This document shows positions 9,830 to 20,004 of a stretch of 64,000 bases of DNA, piece after piece. Every line of letters begins with the position of its first letter. The first letter of the stretch is position 1. The position numbers and the translations under genes were made by a program. The notes under the pieces were generated by a model. The model worked only from the letters and a program-made list of their open reading frames with translations. It had not been told where the DNA came from and ran no database searches. Origin of the DNA: Burkholderiales bacterium (GTDB lineage Bacteria > Pseudomonadota > Gammaproteobacteria > Burkholderiales > SG8-39); NCBI GenBank assembly GCA_020848075.1, contig JADLAV010000057.1, positions 1-64,000 of the forward strand, written 5' to 3'.

Positions 9830-11076
9830 GCGTCTTCGCCTATCGCGACGGCACTCTGTGCGCCGAGTCGGTGCCGCTGCCGGAGATCGCGGCGCGGTTC
9901 GGGACGCCGTGCTACGTCTACTCGCGCGCCGCGCTCGAGGGCGCGTATCGCGCGTTCGAGACGGCACTCGCCGGGCGCGAGGATCTGATCTGCTACGCGA
10001 TGAAGGCGAATTCCAACATCGCGATCCTCGACCTCTTTGCGCGGATGGGCGCCGGGCTCGACATCGTGTCGGGCGGCGAGCTTGCCCGCGGATTGGCGGC
10101 GGGCGCCGCACCCGGCCGGATCGTGTTTTCAGGCGTCGGCAAGAGCGAAGCGGAGATTCGCGCCGGGCTCGCGGCAGGGATCCGCTGCTTCAACGTCGAG
10201 TCGGCGTCGGAGCTGGCGCGGATCGTGCGCGTCGCCGATGCCCTGGGGAAGCGCGCGCCGGTGTCGCTGCGCGTGAACCCGGATGTCGATCCCCGGACGC
10301 ACCCCTACATCTCCACCGGCCTCAAGGAGAACAAGTTCGGCGTCGCCTATGACGAGGCGCTCGCCCTGTACCGCGAAGCGGCGCGCTCGCCGCACCTCGA
10401 TGTCATCGGGGTCGGTTTCCACATCGGCTCGCAGCTTGCCGAGGTCGCACCGTTCGTCGATGCGCTCGACCGGCTGCTCGTGCTGGCTCGCGCACTGGAG
10501 CGCGAGGGAATCCGGTTGCGCCACCTCGACATCGGCGGCGGGCTCGGGATCCGCTACCGGGAGGAGCAGCCGCCCGCGGTCGCCGACTACATCGCCGCAA
10601 TGCTGGAACGCCTCGCGGGGCGCCCATTCGCCCTGCTGCTCGAGCCCGGCCGCGCGCTCGTCGGCAACGCCGGGATCCTGCTCACGCGCGTGGAGTACCT
10701 GAAGCCCGGCGCGCCGCACAACTTCGCGATCGTGGACGCGGCGATGAACGACCTCATGCGCCCGTCGCTCTACGACGCATGGCACGACATCCTCCCGGTG
10801 GCGCGACGCAGCGGGGCTCTGCGCCGGTACGAGGTCGTCGGCCCGGTGTGCGAGACCGGTGACTTTCTCGGCCGGGACCGCGATCTCGCCATCGCCGAAG
10901 GCGATCTGCTCGCGGTGATGTCGGCGGGGGCCTACGGCATGAGCATGAGCTCCAATTACAACAGCCGCCCGCGGGCGCCGGAGGTGCTCGTGGACGGCGC
11001 CGCCGTGCACCTCATCCGCAGCCGCGAAACGGTCGAGTCGCTGTTCGCGCTCGAGCGGCGCCTGCCCGGCGGCTGA
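9826..11076 (+). CDS. lysA: diaminopimelate decarboxylase
   Basis: CYAMKANSNIAIL PLP lysine motif, GFHIGSQL, DIGGGLGIRY, GAYGMSMSSNYNSRPR. Confidence 0.97.
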   Translation: MSVFAYRDGTLCAESVPLPEIAARFGTPCYVYSRAALEGAYRAFETALAGREDLICYAMKANSNIAILDLFARMGAGLDIVSGGELARGLAAGAAPGRIVFSGVGKSEAEIRAGLAAGIRCFNVESASELARIVRVADALGKRAPVSLRVNPDVDPRTHPYISTGLKENKFGVAYDEALALYREAARSPHLDVIGVGFHIGSQLAEVAPFVDALDRLLVLARALEREGIRLRHLDIGGGLGIRYREEQPPAVADYIAAMLERLAGRPFALLLEPGRALVGNAGILLTRVEYLKPGAPHNFAIVDAAMNDLMRPSLYDAWHDILPVARRSGALRRYEVVGPVCETGDFLGRDRDLAIAEGDLLAVMSAGAYGMSMSSNYNSRPRAPEVLVDGAAVHLIRSRETVESLFALERRLPGG

Positions 11077-11144
11077 GCGAGGACCGGCTCTAGAATGGCC
11101 GCCCGCGGTCTGGCAGAGGGATCTTCGGTTTCCCGACTTCGCAC

Positions 11145-12368
11145 ATGAGCGCTCTCATTCACCCGAAGCGGCTGCTGATCGCGGGGGTGCTGGCCTCCGC
11201 GCTCACGGCCATCGCGGTCGTCGTGTACTACGGGACGGGCGCCAACGCGCAGAGCGAAGGCCAGAACGGGGGCAAGGCGAGCGCATCGGGCGCCGGGAGC
11301 GCGGCGAAGGCCGAGAAAGCGCCTGCCGGGCGCAGCGGCAGCCCGGGCCAGGCGCCGGTCCCGGTGACGGTCGCAGCGGTCATGCAGCAGTCCGTCCCGT
11401 TCCGGATCCAGGCCGTGGGATCGGTGGAGGCCTACGCCACTGTGGCCGTCAAGGCACGGGTGGATGGCCAGATCGTCGACGTCGGCTTTCGCGAAGGCCA
11501 GGAAGTCCGCGCCGGCAGCGTGCTGTTCAGCATCGACCCGCGCCCCTTCGAGGCGGCGCTCCGCCAGGCCCAAGCGAACCTGCAGCGCGACCTGGCGCAG
11601 CTCGCGCAGGCCGAACGGCAGGAGGCGCGATACCAGGAGCTCCTCGCCAAGAACTTCATCTCGAAGGAGGCCTACGCCCAGTTCAAGACCGGCGCCGAGA
11701 CCGCGGCGGCGGCGGTGCTCGCCAGCGAGGCTGCGGTCGCGAACGCGCGGCTGCAGCTCGAGTACACGACGATCCGCGCGCCGATCGTCGGGTACGCCGG
11801 GCGCATCCAGATCCAGAAGGGCAACCTGGTGAAGGCGAACGACACGACGCCTCTGGTCGTCCTGAACCAGGTGCACCCGATCTACGTCGGCTTCGCGATT
11901 CCCGAGCAGTCGCTACCCGCAGTGCGCAAGTATCTCGCTGAAGGGCCGCTCGCCGTGGAGGCCGCCTCGCCGGAGGCTGGCAAGCGGGCGACGGGCAAGC
12001 TTGTGTTCATCGACAACGCCGTCGACACGACGACCGGGACGATCAAGCTGAAAGGCGTGTTCGAGAACCGGGAGAACGCGCTGTGGCCAGGCCAGTTCGT
12101 GAACGTGTCGCTCACGCTCTACGATCAGAAGGACGCGCTCACGGTGCCATCGCGAGCGGTGCAGACCGGCCCGAACGGGCAGTACGTCTTCGTCGTCAGG
12201 CCCGACCTGAGCGTCGAGGTGCGCCCGGTGACCATTCAGCGCTCCGAGGGCGAGCTGGCGATCGTCGGGACCGGGCTCGCCAAGGCCGAGCAGGTCGTGA
12301 CGCAGGGCCAGCTCCGGCTGACGCCCGGCGCCAAGGTCGTGGTCAAGAGCGAGGACCGTCGGTCCTGA
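11145..12368 (+). CDS. RND efflux periplasmic adaptor (MdtA/AcrA-like)
   Basis: VDGQIVDVGFREGQEVRAG lipoyl-like domain, hairpin domain, LEYTTIRAPIVGYAGRI. Confidence 0.92.
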   Translation: MSALIHPKRLLIAGVLASALTAIAVVVYYGTGANAQSEGQNGGKASASGAGSAAKAEKAPAGRSGSPGQAPVPVTVAAVMQQSVPFRIQAVGSVEAYATVAVKARVDGQIVDVGFREGQEVRAGSVLFSIDPRPFEAALRQAQANLQRDLAQLAQAERQEARYQELLAKNFISKEAYAQFKTGAETAAAAVLASEAAVANARLQLEYTTIRAPIVGYAGRIQIQKGNLVKANDTTPLVVLNQVHPIYVGFAIPEQSLPAVRKYLAEGPLAVEAASPEAGKRATGKLVFIDNAVDTTTGTIKLKGVFENRENALWPGQFVNVSLTLYDQKDALTVPSRAVQTGPNGQYVFVVRPDLSVEVRPVTIQRSEGELAIVGTGLAKAEQVVTQGQLRLTPGAKVVVKSEDRRS

Positions 12369-12381
12369 TCCGGGCAGCGCC

Positions 12382-15300
12382 GTGAACCTCTCGGAGATCT
12401 TCGTGCGCCGGCCGGTCATGACGCTGCTCGTCATGATCGGGATCCTGGTGTTCGGCCTGGTGAGCTACCGCCTCCTGCCCGTGAGCTCGCTGCCGAACGT
12501 GGATTTCCCCACCATCGAGGTGACCGCCGAGCTCGCCGGGGCGAGCCCCGAGACCATGGCTTCGGCCGTGGCCACGCCGATCGAGAAGCAGCTGTCGACG
12601 ATCGCCGGAGTCGACTCGATGAGCTCGATCAGCGGTCAGGGCGTCACGCGCATCACCATCCAGTTCGCGCTCGACCGCAACATCGACGCCGCCGCGCAGG
12701 ACGTCCAGTCGGCGATCGCCGCGACGCTGCGCCAGCTGCCGCCGACCATGTCCACGCCGCCGTCGTACCGCAAGGTGAATCCGGCGGACTTCCCGATCTA
12801 CTACCTCTCGCTCTCCTCCGACACGCTGCCGCTCTCGGTCGTCGACGAATACGCCGAAACCGTGCTCGCACAGCGCATCTCGACGATCAGCGGCGTCGCC
12901 CAGGTCCAGGTGTACGGGCAACAGAAATACGCCGTCCGGGTGCAGGTGGATCCGAACGCGCTCGCCTCGCGCGGCATCGGCATCAACGAGGTCGAGCAGG
13001 CGATCGGCCAGGCGAACGTCAACCTCCCGACCGGGACACTCTCGGGCAAGGACCGCGACTTCGCCGTGCAGGCCACCGGCCAGCTCTTCGATGCGGCGGC
13101 GTTCCGGCCGGTGATCGTCGCCTATCGCGACGGATCGCCCGTCCGGCTGCAGGAGCTCGGCCGGGTCATCGACAGCGTGCAGAACGACAAGATCGCCGCC
13201 TGGTTCGACGGCAAGCGCTCGATCACCCTCGCGGTGCAGCGCCAGCCGGGCGTGAACACCATCGAGACGGTGGACCGGGTGAAGGCGCTCTTGCCCGAGT
13301 TCCGCGCGCAGGTCCCCCGGGGCATCGACATCCGGGTGTTCTACGATCGCTCCGAGCCGATCCGCGAGTCGGTGCACGAGGTCCAGTTCACGCTGCTCCT
13401 CGCGCTCGTGCTGGTGGTGCTGGTCATCTTCCTCTTCCTGCGCAACCTGTCCGCGACCGCGATCCCGAGCGTGGCGCTGCCGATGTCGGTGATCGGCACG
13501 TTCGCGGTCATGTACCTGCTCGGCTACAGCGTCGACAACATCTCGCTGCTCGCGCTGGTGCTGTGCGTGGGGTTCGTCGTCGACGATGCCATCGTCATGC
13601 TCGAGAACATCGCGCGCCACCTCGAGATGGGCAAGCCGCCGATGCAGGCGGCGCTCGACGGGTCGCGCGAGATCTCGTTCACGATCCTGTCGATGACGCT
13701 CTCGCTCGCCGCCGTCTTCATCCCGATCCTCTTCATGGGCGGCATCCTCGGCCGGCTGCTGCACGAGTTCGCGGTGGTGATCATGGCGGCGGTGTTGATC
13801 TCGGGATTCGTGTCGCTCACGCTGTCGCCGCTCATGTGCAGCCGCATCCTGCGCCCCGAGCAGACGCGGAGGCACGGGCGCGTGTACCGCGCCGTCGAGC
13901 GCGGCTTCGACGCGACGAGAGCCGCCTATGACCTCAGCCTGCGGCGGGTGATGGCGCGGCCCCGGCTCGTGATGCTGGCGTTCCTTGCGATCGTCGTCGC
14001 GACCGGCGTGACGTTCGCGAAGATGCCGAAGGGCTTCCTGCCGTCGGAGGACAGCGGCCAGATCTTCGGCTTCGTGGAGGCGGCGCAGGACATCTCCTTC
14101 GAGGCCATTTCCGGCCTCATGCGCCAGGTGGCCGACATCGTCGGCAAGGATCCGAACGTCGCGTCGGTGAGCTCTTTCGTCGGCGCGACCGCGTTCAGCC
14201 CGTCCATGAACATCGGCCGGCTGGTCATCAACCTCAAGCCCCGCGCCGAGCGCATGAAAGTCGAGGATGTGATCCGCGAGCTCCGGCCGAAGGTGAGCGG
14301 AATCACGGGCACGCGCGTCTTCCTCCAGAACCTGCCGGCCATCCGGATCGGCGGGCGGGTGACCAAGAGCGAGTACCAGTACGTCCTGCAAGGGGTCGAC
14401 ACCGAGGAGCTCTACCACTGGGTGCCGATCGTCGAGGCCCGGATGAAGACGCTGCCGGGGCTCATCAACGTCACGACCGACCTCCAGATCTCGCGGCCGC
14501 AGGTCACCGTCGAGATCGATCGCGATAAGGCCTCCTCGCTCGGCGTGAGCCCGCAGCAGATCGAGATGGCGCTGAACGATGCTTACGGGTCGCGCCAGGT
14601 CTCGACGATCTACACGGCGACCAACCAGTACTGGGTGATCCTCGAGCTCGAGCCCCGGTACCAGGCGGACCCGGCCGCCTTGTCGGCGCTCTATGTGCGC
14701 GCCTCGACCGGGGCGCTCGTCCCGCTCAACGCGCTCGCCAAGCTCACGTACGGCGTCGGACCGCTGAACGTCAACCATCTCGGCCAGCTCCCCGCGGTCA
14801 CGTTCTCGTTCGACCTGCAAGCCGGCACGTCGCTCAACCAGGCGCTCGCGGCAATCGAGCGCGGCGTCGCCGAGCTGCAGGTTCCGGCGACGCTCACCGG
14901 CTCGTTCCAGGGCGCGGCACAGGCGTTCCAGGACTCCCTGCGGGGCATGGGCATCCTCATCGTGCTCTCGATCTTCTTCATCTATCTCGTGCTCGGAATC
15001 CTGTACGAGAGCTTCATCCACCCGCTCACGATCCTCTCGGGACTGCCGGTGGCCGGCCTCGGCGCGCTCGTCACGCTCGCGGCCTTCGGCGTAGAACTCA
15101 ACATGTACGCCTTCGTGGGCATCATCATGCTGATCGGGATCGTGAAGAAGAACGCGATCATGATGATCGACTTCGCGATCGAGGGGCAGCGCTCCGGCGG
15201 CATGCAGCCGGCCGAGGCGATCTACCAGGCCTGCCTGACCCGCTTCCGGCCGATCATGATGACCACCATGGCGGCGCTCGCGGGAAGCTTGCCGATAGCG

Positions 15301-15510
15301 CTGTCGTTCGGGGCCGGGGGAGAGGCGCGCCGGCCGCTCGGCCTCGCGGTCGTCGGCGGCCTCGTGGTCTCGCAGCTGCTCACGCTCTACATCACGCCGG
15401 TGATCTATCTGTACTTCGAAGCGCTGCAGAATCGGCTCCGCTCGCGGCGCGCGCGGCAGGCTGAGTCGGCGCTGGGACCTGAGCTTCCGGCCCCGCACCG
15501 TCGGGTCTGA
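12382..15510 (+). CDS. RND multidrug efflux transporter permease (MdtB/MdtC-like)
   Basis: Full-length ~1040 aa AcrB family; FVVDDAIVMLENI, GIVKKNAIMMIDFA. Confidence 0.95.
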   Translation: MNLSEIFVRRPVMTLLVMIGILVFGLVSYRLLPVSSLPNVDFPTIEVTAELAGASPETMASAVATPIEKQLSTIAGVDSMSSISGQGVTRITIQFALDRNIDAAAQDVQSAIAATLRQLPPTMSTPPSYRKVNPADFPIYYLSLSSDTLPLSVVDEYAETVLAQRISTISGVAQVQVYGQQKYAVRVQVDPNALASRGIGINEVEQAIGQANVNLPTGTLSGKDRDFAVQATGQLFDAAAFRPVIVAYRDGSPVRLQELGRVIDSVQNDKIAAWFDGKRSITLAVQRQPGVNTIETVDRVKALLPEFRAQVPRGIDIRVFYDRSEPIRESVHEVQFTLLLALVLVVLVIFLFLRNLSATAIPSVALPMSVIGTFAVMYLLGYSVDNISLLALVLCVGFVVDDAIVMLENIARHLEMGKPPMQAALDGSREISFTILSMTLSLAAVFIPILFMGGILGRLLHEFAVVIMAAVLISGFVSLTLSPLMCSRILRPEQTRRHGRVYRAVERGFDATRAAYDLSLRRVMARPRLVMLAFLAIVVATGVTFAKMPKGFLPSEDSGQIFGFVEAAQDISFEAISGLMRQVADIVGKDPNVASVSSFVGATAFSPSMNIGRLVINLKPRAERMKVEDVIRELRPKVSGITGTRVFLQNLPAIRIGGRVTKSEYQYVLQGVDTEELYHWVPIVEARMKTLPGLINVTTDLQISRPQVTVEIDRDKASSLGVSPQQIEMALNDAYGSRQVSTIYTATNQYWVILELEPRYQADPAALSALYVRASTGALVPLNALAKLTYGVGPLNVNHLGQLPAVTFSFDLQAGTSLNQALAAIERGVAELQVPATLTGSFQGAAQAFQDSLRGMGILIVLSIFFIYLVLGILYESFIHPLTILSGLPVAGLGALVTLAAFGVELNMYAFVGIIMLIGIVKKNAIMMIDFAIEGQRSGGMQPAEAIYQACLTRFRPIMMTTMAALAGSLPIALSFGAGGEARRPLGLAVVGGLVVSQLLTLYITPVIYLYFEALQNRLRSRRARQAESALGPELPAPHRRV

Positions 15511-16141
15511 CCGCATGCGCGCCGGTCGCCCGGCCGGATCGCGCCTCCCGCCATGCGTGCACCAGACGATGCGCGAGAAGCAGGGCGAGCACCACGCCGT
15601 AGATCGCCGGCTCGGTGACATCGCGCTTGACCATCCACCAGAAGTGCAGCACGCCGAGCATGGCGATCGGGTACACGAGCCGGTGCAGCGCACGCCAGCG
15701 GTGTGCGCCGAGGCGGCGCACCATCGCGTTCGTCGAGGTCGCCGCCAGCGGGATGAGCAAGAGGAGGGCGCTGAACCCGACGGTGATGAACGGACGCTTC
15801 ACGATGTCCTTCAGGATCTCGACGACCACGAACAGATGATCGAAGGCGACGTAGCTGGTGAAGTGGACGACCGCATAGAAGAAGGCGAACAGGCCGAGCA
15901 TCCGGCGCAGGCGAAGCAGCCAGTTCCAGCCCGTCGCCCGCCTGAGCGGCGTCACCGCAAGCGTCGCCAGCAGGAAGCGCAGGCACCAGTCGCCGAGCGA
16001 GCGGGTGATGAATTCGGCGGGATTGGCGCCGAGCGCGTCGGGGAACCAGATCGCCGACAGGGCGAGATGGCCGAACGGAACGACGGCCGCGACGAAGACG
16101 AGCGCCTTGAGCGCGCCGATCTGGCCCTGCGTCGGCTGCAT
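15392..16141 (-). CDS. msrQ: MsrQ heme-binding subunit of periplasmic methionine sulfoxide reductase
   Basis: Multi-TM protein with NPAEFITRSLGDW...RRMLGLFAFFYAVVHFTSY; directly downstream of msrP; start MQPTQGQIGALKAL inside the longer ORF. Confidence 0.92.
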   Translation of the reverse strand: MQPTQGQIGALKALVFVAAVVPFGHLALSAIWFPDALGANPAEFITRSLGDWCLRFLLATLAVTPLRRATGWNWLLRLRRMLGLFAFFYAVVHFTSYVAFDHLFVVVEILKDIVKRPFITVGFSALLLLIPLAATSTNAMVRRLGAHRWRALHRLVYPIAMLGVLHFWWMVKRDVTEPAIYGVVLALLLAHRLVHAWREARSGRATGAHAVRPDGAGPEAQVPAPTQPAARAASGADSAALRSTDRSPA

Positions 16142-16161
16142 CGCCGGGAGCGTACGGGCGG

Positions 16162-17106
16162 TCAGAAGTACTTCTTGAGATCCATGCCCGCGTACAGCTG
16201 CGCGACCTGATCGCCGTAGCCGTTGAAGATCACGGTGTCGCGGCGGGCGAAGAACTCCGGGATGCGCCGCTCGCGCTGCTGGCTCCAGCGCGGGTGGTCG
16301 ACGTTCGGATTGACGTTCGAATAGAAGCCGTACTCGCGCGGCGAGGCCTTTTCCCAGGCGGTCGACGGCTGCTTCCCGGCGAGCCGGATGCGCACGATCG
16401 ACTTGGCGCTCTTGAAGCCGTACTTCCATGGCACCACGACGCGGATCGGCGCGCCGTTCTGGTTCGGCAGCACCTCGCCGTAGAGGCCGACCGCGAGGAT
16501 GGCGAGGGGATGCATCGCCTCGTCCATCCGCAGCCCCTCGACGTACGGCCAGTCGAGCACGGGCAACCGCACGCCGATCATCGCATCGGGCTGATACGCG
16601 GTCGTGAACTCGACGAACTTCGCGTTGCCGGTGGGTTCCACCTGCCTGAGGAGCGCCCCGAGCTCGAAGCCGATCCATGGAACGACCATCGACCACGCCT
16701 CGACACAGCGCAGCCGGTAGACGCGCTCCTGCAGCGGAAACTTCAGCAGCTCCTCGATCGCGAACGTGCGCGGCTTGCGGCACTCGCCCTCGACCGCGAC
16801 GGTCCACGGACGCGTCTTCAAGCGGCCGGCATGCTGGACGGGATCGGACTTGTCAGTGCCGAACTCGTAGTAGTTGTTGTAATGGGTGACGTACTTGTCC
16901 GCGGTGGGCTTCTCGAAGGTGCTGAGCGGCGAGGCCGCGACGTTCGCGAGCTGCCGCAGCCCGCTGTCGTCGGCGCGCGCCGTCCCCCCGGTCGCCCCGA
17001 GGATCGTCCCGGCCGCGGCGGCCTTCACGAATTCCCGGCGGCGCCGGTAGACCGTCTCGGAAGTGATCTCGGAGGGCAGATAATCCGTTGGTCGCTTGAT
17101 CAGCAT
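16162..17106 (-). CDS. msrP: protein-methionine-sulfoxide reductase catalytic subunit MsrP (molybdopterin)
   Basis: Tat signal [44 protein letters not shown]. Confidence 0.95.
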   Translation of the reverse strand: MLIKRPTDYLPSEITSETVYRRRREFVKAAAAGTILGATGGTARADDSGLRQLANVAASPLSTFEKPTADKYVTHYNNYYEFGTDKSDPVQHAGRLKTRPWTVAVEGECRKPRTFAIEELLKFPLQERVYRLRCVEAWSMVVPWIGFELGALLRQVEPTGNAKFVEFTTAYQPDAMIGVRLPVLDWPYVEGLRMDEAMHPLAILAVGLYGEVLPNQNGAPIRVVVPWKYGFKSAKSIVRIRLAGKQPSTAWEKASPREYGFYSNVNPNVDHPRWSQQRERRIPEFFARRDTVIFNGYGDQVAQLYAGMDLKKYF

Positions 17107-17242
17107 GCGGTCCTCCATCGGATGGCGGATGCAGAATTCAATCGTATACGAACCCGCGGATGCATCGAAGTCCATGCACGTTGTGTGGAATAAGCGGCGC
17201 TCGATCCGGAGCGGCGGCTCGGGTGCGCTCCCTCGGGGCGCG

Positions 17243-17677
17243 CTACGGTTGCGCGGCGCGCCAGAGATTGTCGACGCCGTCGCCGGTACGGTCGCCGGGC
17301 TTGACGTCCTTGCTCCACCGATACAGCGGTCTGCCCTTGTACGCCCACTGATGCGTGCCGTCATCGCGCTCGATCACCGTGAAGTCGCCGGTGCGCCGGG
17401 CCTCGGCATCGGCCGCGAACGGCGCCCAGCGCTCCGCGCATTGCGCCACGCACGCGCTTCTGGCAGGCGCCTTCCCCCGGGACACGACGTCCCGATCGAA
17501 CGTGTAGAGCGTCATGCCTGCCGGGCTCACCAGCACGCCGCCTTCGCTCCGTGCGGGCGCCGCCGGGTCGAAGAGCGAGGCGCACCCGCCGAGCGCCAGA
17601 CCCATGGCGAGCGCGGCAAGCGCGCTGCACAGACTTTCCGCGCTGCTTTTCCCGCTGGACCCGCGATCCGCTCTCAT
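17243..17677 (-). CDS. lipoprotein with COG4315-type (Y-x4-D) repeats
   Basis: [12 protein letters not shown] lipobox; [10 protein letters not shown]...[12 protein letters not shown]...[25 protein letters not shown]. Confidence 0.8.
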   Translation of the reverse strand: MRADRGSSGKSSAESLCSALAALAMGLALGGCASLFDPAAPARSEGGVLVSPAGMTLYTFDRDVVSRGKAPARSACVAQCAERWAPFAADAEARRTGDFTVIERDDGTHQWAYKGRPLYRWSKDVKPGDRTGDGVDNLWRAAQP

Positions 17678-17699
17678 GGGAACAGCTCCTTGCGGCCCC

Positions 17700-19100
17700 T
17701 CATCCCTGCTCAGTCGGGAACACCAGTGCGGCGAGACCCCACTTCGCGGCCAAGGTCTCCGTGGCGAACTGGATCTCCTCGGCGAGCGACGGGTGGTTGT
17801 AGCGGATCGCCGCAAGACGAGCGAGCGCATCGGACCGATCCGCGCAGGCGCCGACGACGTGAATCCGCTCGCCGGCGTCGACGCCCACGCATTCCGCGCC
17901 GAGCACCTCGCCCGATTCGGCATCGGCGACGAGCCGAACGAAGCCCCGTGGCTCACCCGCGGCGAGCGCCGCCGGGCTCGCCTCCAGCCCGGCAAAGCCG
18001 GTCGCCGTTTCGTATCCGGCAGCCTCGGCCTCGTCTTCGCTCAGCCCGAGCCGTGCCAGCTCGAGCGCCGAATAGACGACCGTGGGCACGAACTCGGGCC
18101 GCCTCTGCCCGCGCGCGGGGGCGATGATGTCCGCGATCGCGACCGTGGCCTCGGCGAGCGCGTGATTGGAGGTCATCGCGCGATTCGTGCAGTCGCCGAT
18201 CGCGTAGACGCCCGGAGCGCTCGTCCGCTGGCGATCGTCGACGCGCACGAAGCCCTCTTCATCGAGCGCGATGCCGGCCGCAGCCAGACCGAGGTCTGCC
18301 GTGCGCGGTCGCCTTCCGGCGGCGACGAGCACCCAGTCCACGCGTTCTTCTGTCCCGTCGGGAAGCGTGAGCACCGCGCCGCGTTCGTCCGTCCGGCAGG
18401 CCGTCGGGCGACTCGCTGTGCGCGCGTGGATCCCGTGATCGGCAAGCGCCTCGCCGAGCAGCGCGCGCGCGGAACCGCTGAAGCGCGTGCGCGCGAGCGG
18501 CGCCGAGTGCGTGAGCCAGACGATCTCGACGCCGAGCATCGCAAGGATGAACGCCATCTCGGCTCCGATCACCCCGCTCCCGATGACGGCGACGCGTCGC
18601 CCGGGCGGCGGCGGATGGTCGAACAGCTCGTCGGTGGTGATGACGCGGGCGGGCCGAAGGGGATACGCCGCGGGCACGAACGGTTCGGAACCGCTGGCGA
18701 TGACGATGTTGGCCGCGTCGATCGGTTCCTGCCCCGTGATCTCGACCGTGGCCGCCGATCGCAATCTTCCTTTGCCGTGAAACACCGCCACGCCCAGCCG
18801 CTTCAGGTAGTCGAGGTAGCTCCCCCGGACCGTCTCCACGATGCGACGCTGGTCGCGCCACGCTTCATCGAGGTCGGCGTGAAGCGCGCCGCGCACCCCG
18901 CGGCTCGAGAGTCGATCGCGGGAAGCCAGCAGCCGGGCGCTCCGGTACCACGCTTTCTTCGGGACGCAGCCGCGATTGAGGCAGGTGCCACCCCAGGTCG
19001 CGGACTCGATGATCGCCGGCTTCAGCCCGCGCAGCGCCGCCAGCACGGCCGCGCGGTAGCCGCCCGGGCCGGATCCGATGATCGCAACGTCGAATCGCAT
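17700..19100 (-). CDS. dihydrolipoyl dehydrogenase family flavoprotein
   Basis: GSGPGGYRAAVLAA, redox-active GGTCLNRGCVPKK, VYAIGDC, C-terminal dimerisation domain with HxxxxE (HPSLAEE). Confidence 0.88.
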   Translation of the reverse strand: MRFDVAIIGSGPGGYRAAVLAALRGLKPAIIESATWGGTCLNRGCVPKKAWYRSARLLASRDRLSSRGVRGALHADLDEAWRDQRRIVETVRGSYLDYLKRLGVAVFHGKGRLRSAATVEITGQEPIDAANIVIASGSEPFVPAAYPLRPARVITTDELFDHPPPPGRRVAVIGSGVIGAEMAFILAMLGVEIVWLTHSAPLARTRFSGSARALLGEALADHGIHARTASRPTACRTDERGAVLTLPDGTEERVDWVLVAAGRRPRTADLGLAAAGIALDEEGFVRVDDRQRTSAPGVYAIGDCTNRAMTSNHALAEATVAIADIIAPARGQRRPEFVPTVVYSALELARLGLSEDEAEAAGYETATGFAGLEASPAALAAGEPRGFVRLVADAESGEVLGAECVGVDAGERIHVVGACADRSDALARLAAIRYNHPSLAEEIQFATETLAAKWGLAALVFPTEQG

Positions 19101-19190
19101 GGGTGCTCCGGACTCCCTTCCTCAGGCGCGCGAAAAAAATGGGCGGCCTCCTCGCCACCCATCCTCGCCTGCGGCCTGCGCGGCCGCAGT

Positions 19191-19820
19191 TCAGCGCAAA
19201 CCGGCAGCGTAGTCGGCGACCGCCTTGATCTCGGCATCGGTCAGCCGGGCGGCGATCATCCGCATCATCTTGTTCGGATCGTTCGCGCGCGCCGCGCTGC
19301 GCCAGGCTTTCATCTGCGTTTCGGTGTATTCCGCGTACTGTCCTGCAAGGCGCGGGTACTGCTTGGCCAGCCCGAGGCCGGTCACGCCGTGACACCCCGA
19401 GCAAGCCGGAACGCCGCGGTCCACGATCCCGGCGCGATAGATCGCCTGCCCGAGCGAAACGGTCGCAGCGTTCGTCGCGAAGCCGGGCTTTGCCGCCTGC
19501 CCGCCGTAGTACGCGCCGAGGTTCCGCATGTCGTCCGGCGATAGCGTCGCCACCATGCCACCCATGATCGCGTTCTCGCGCTCCGCTTTCTTGCCGTCGA
19601 CCGCCTTGAAGTCCATGAGCTGCTTCGTGATGTACTCGGGGACCTGGCCCGCCAGCTTTGGATTCTCCGGCACCAGACTGTTGCCGTCCGGGCCATGGCA
19701 CGCGGCGCAGATCTGGCTGGCAGTCTGCTGGGCCTTCGCGGGATCGGCCTTCGGCGATTCTGCGCCGATCACGGCGCCGCTCACGAACATCGCGGCGACC
19801 AGCGCCAGGCGAGGCTTCAT
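19191..19820 (-). CDS. diheme cytochrome c4
   Basis: Two CxxCH sites (CAACHGPDGN, CSGCHGVTG), signal peptide; divergent from engB. Confidence 0.92.
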   Translation of the reverse strand: MKPRLALVAAMFVSGAVIGAESPKADPAKAQQTASQICAACHGPDGNSLVPENPKLAGQVPEYITKQLMDFKAVDGKKAERENAIMGGMVATLSPDDMRNLGAYYGGQAAKPGFATNAATVSLGQAIYRAGIVDRGVPACSGCHGVTGLGLAKQYPRLAGQYAEYTETQMKAWRSAARANDPNKMMRMIAARLTDAEIKAVADYAAGLR

Positions 19821-20004
19821 TCGATTTCCCTTTCCGTTCGAGGCACTGACGAAAGCTGCTATTCTAGCGCAGCGCGCCGAGCGCCCGCCAACCGAGGGGC
19901 GTTGCGACCGCCGCCGTGGACAACCCCGCGCCGTGCCACGCTCACCACCTTGAAGGTACCCCAGTGAGCGCACCGATTTCGGATCTCATCCCCGGATCGA
20001 CCCG

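Noticed and set aside
12343-15693. 1116-aa minus-strand ORF opposite the RND permease
   Set aside because: Low-complexity R/H/D/E-rich translation antisense to a clear AcrB-family gene; typical spurious ORF in high-GC DNA
15515-16210. 231-aa plus-strand ORF opposite msrQ
   Set aside because: Antisense of msrQ; R/E/H-rich low-complexity translation
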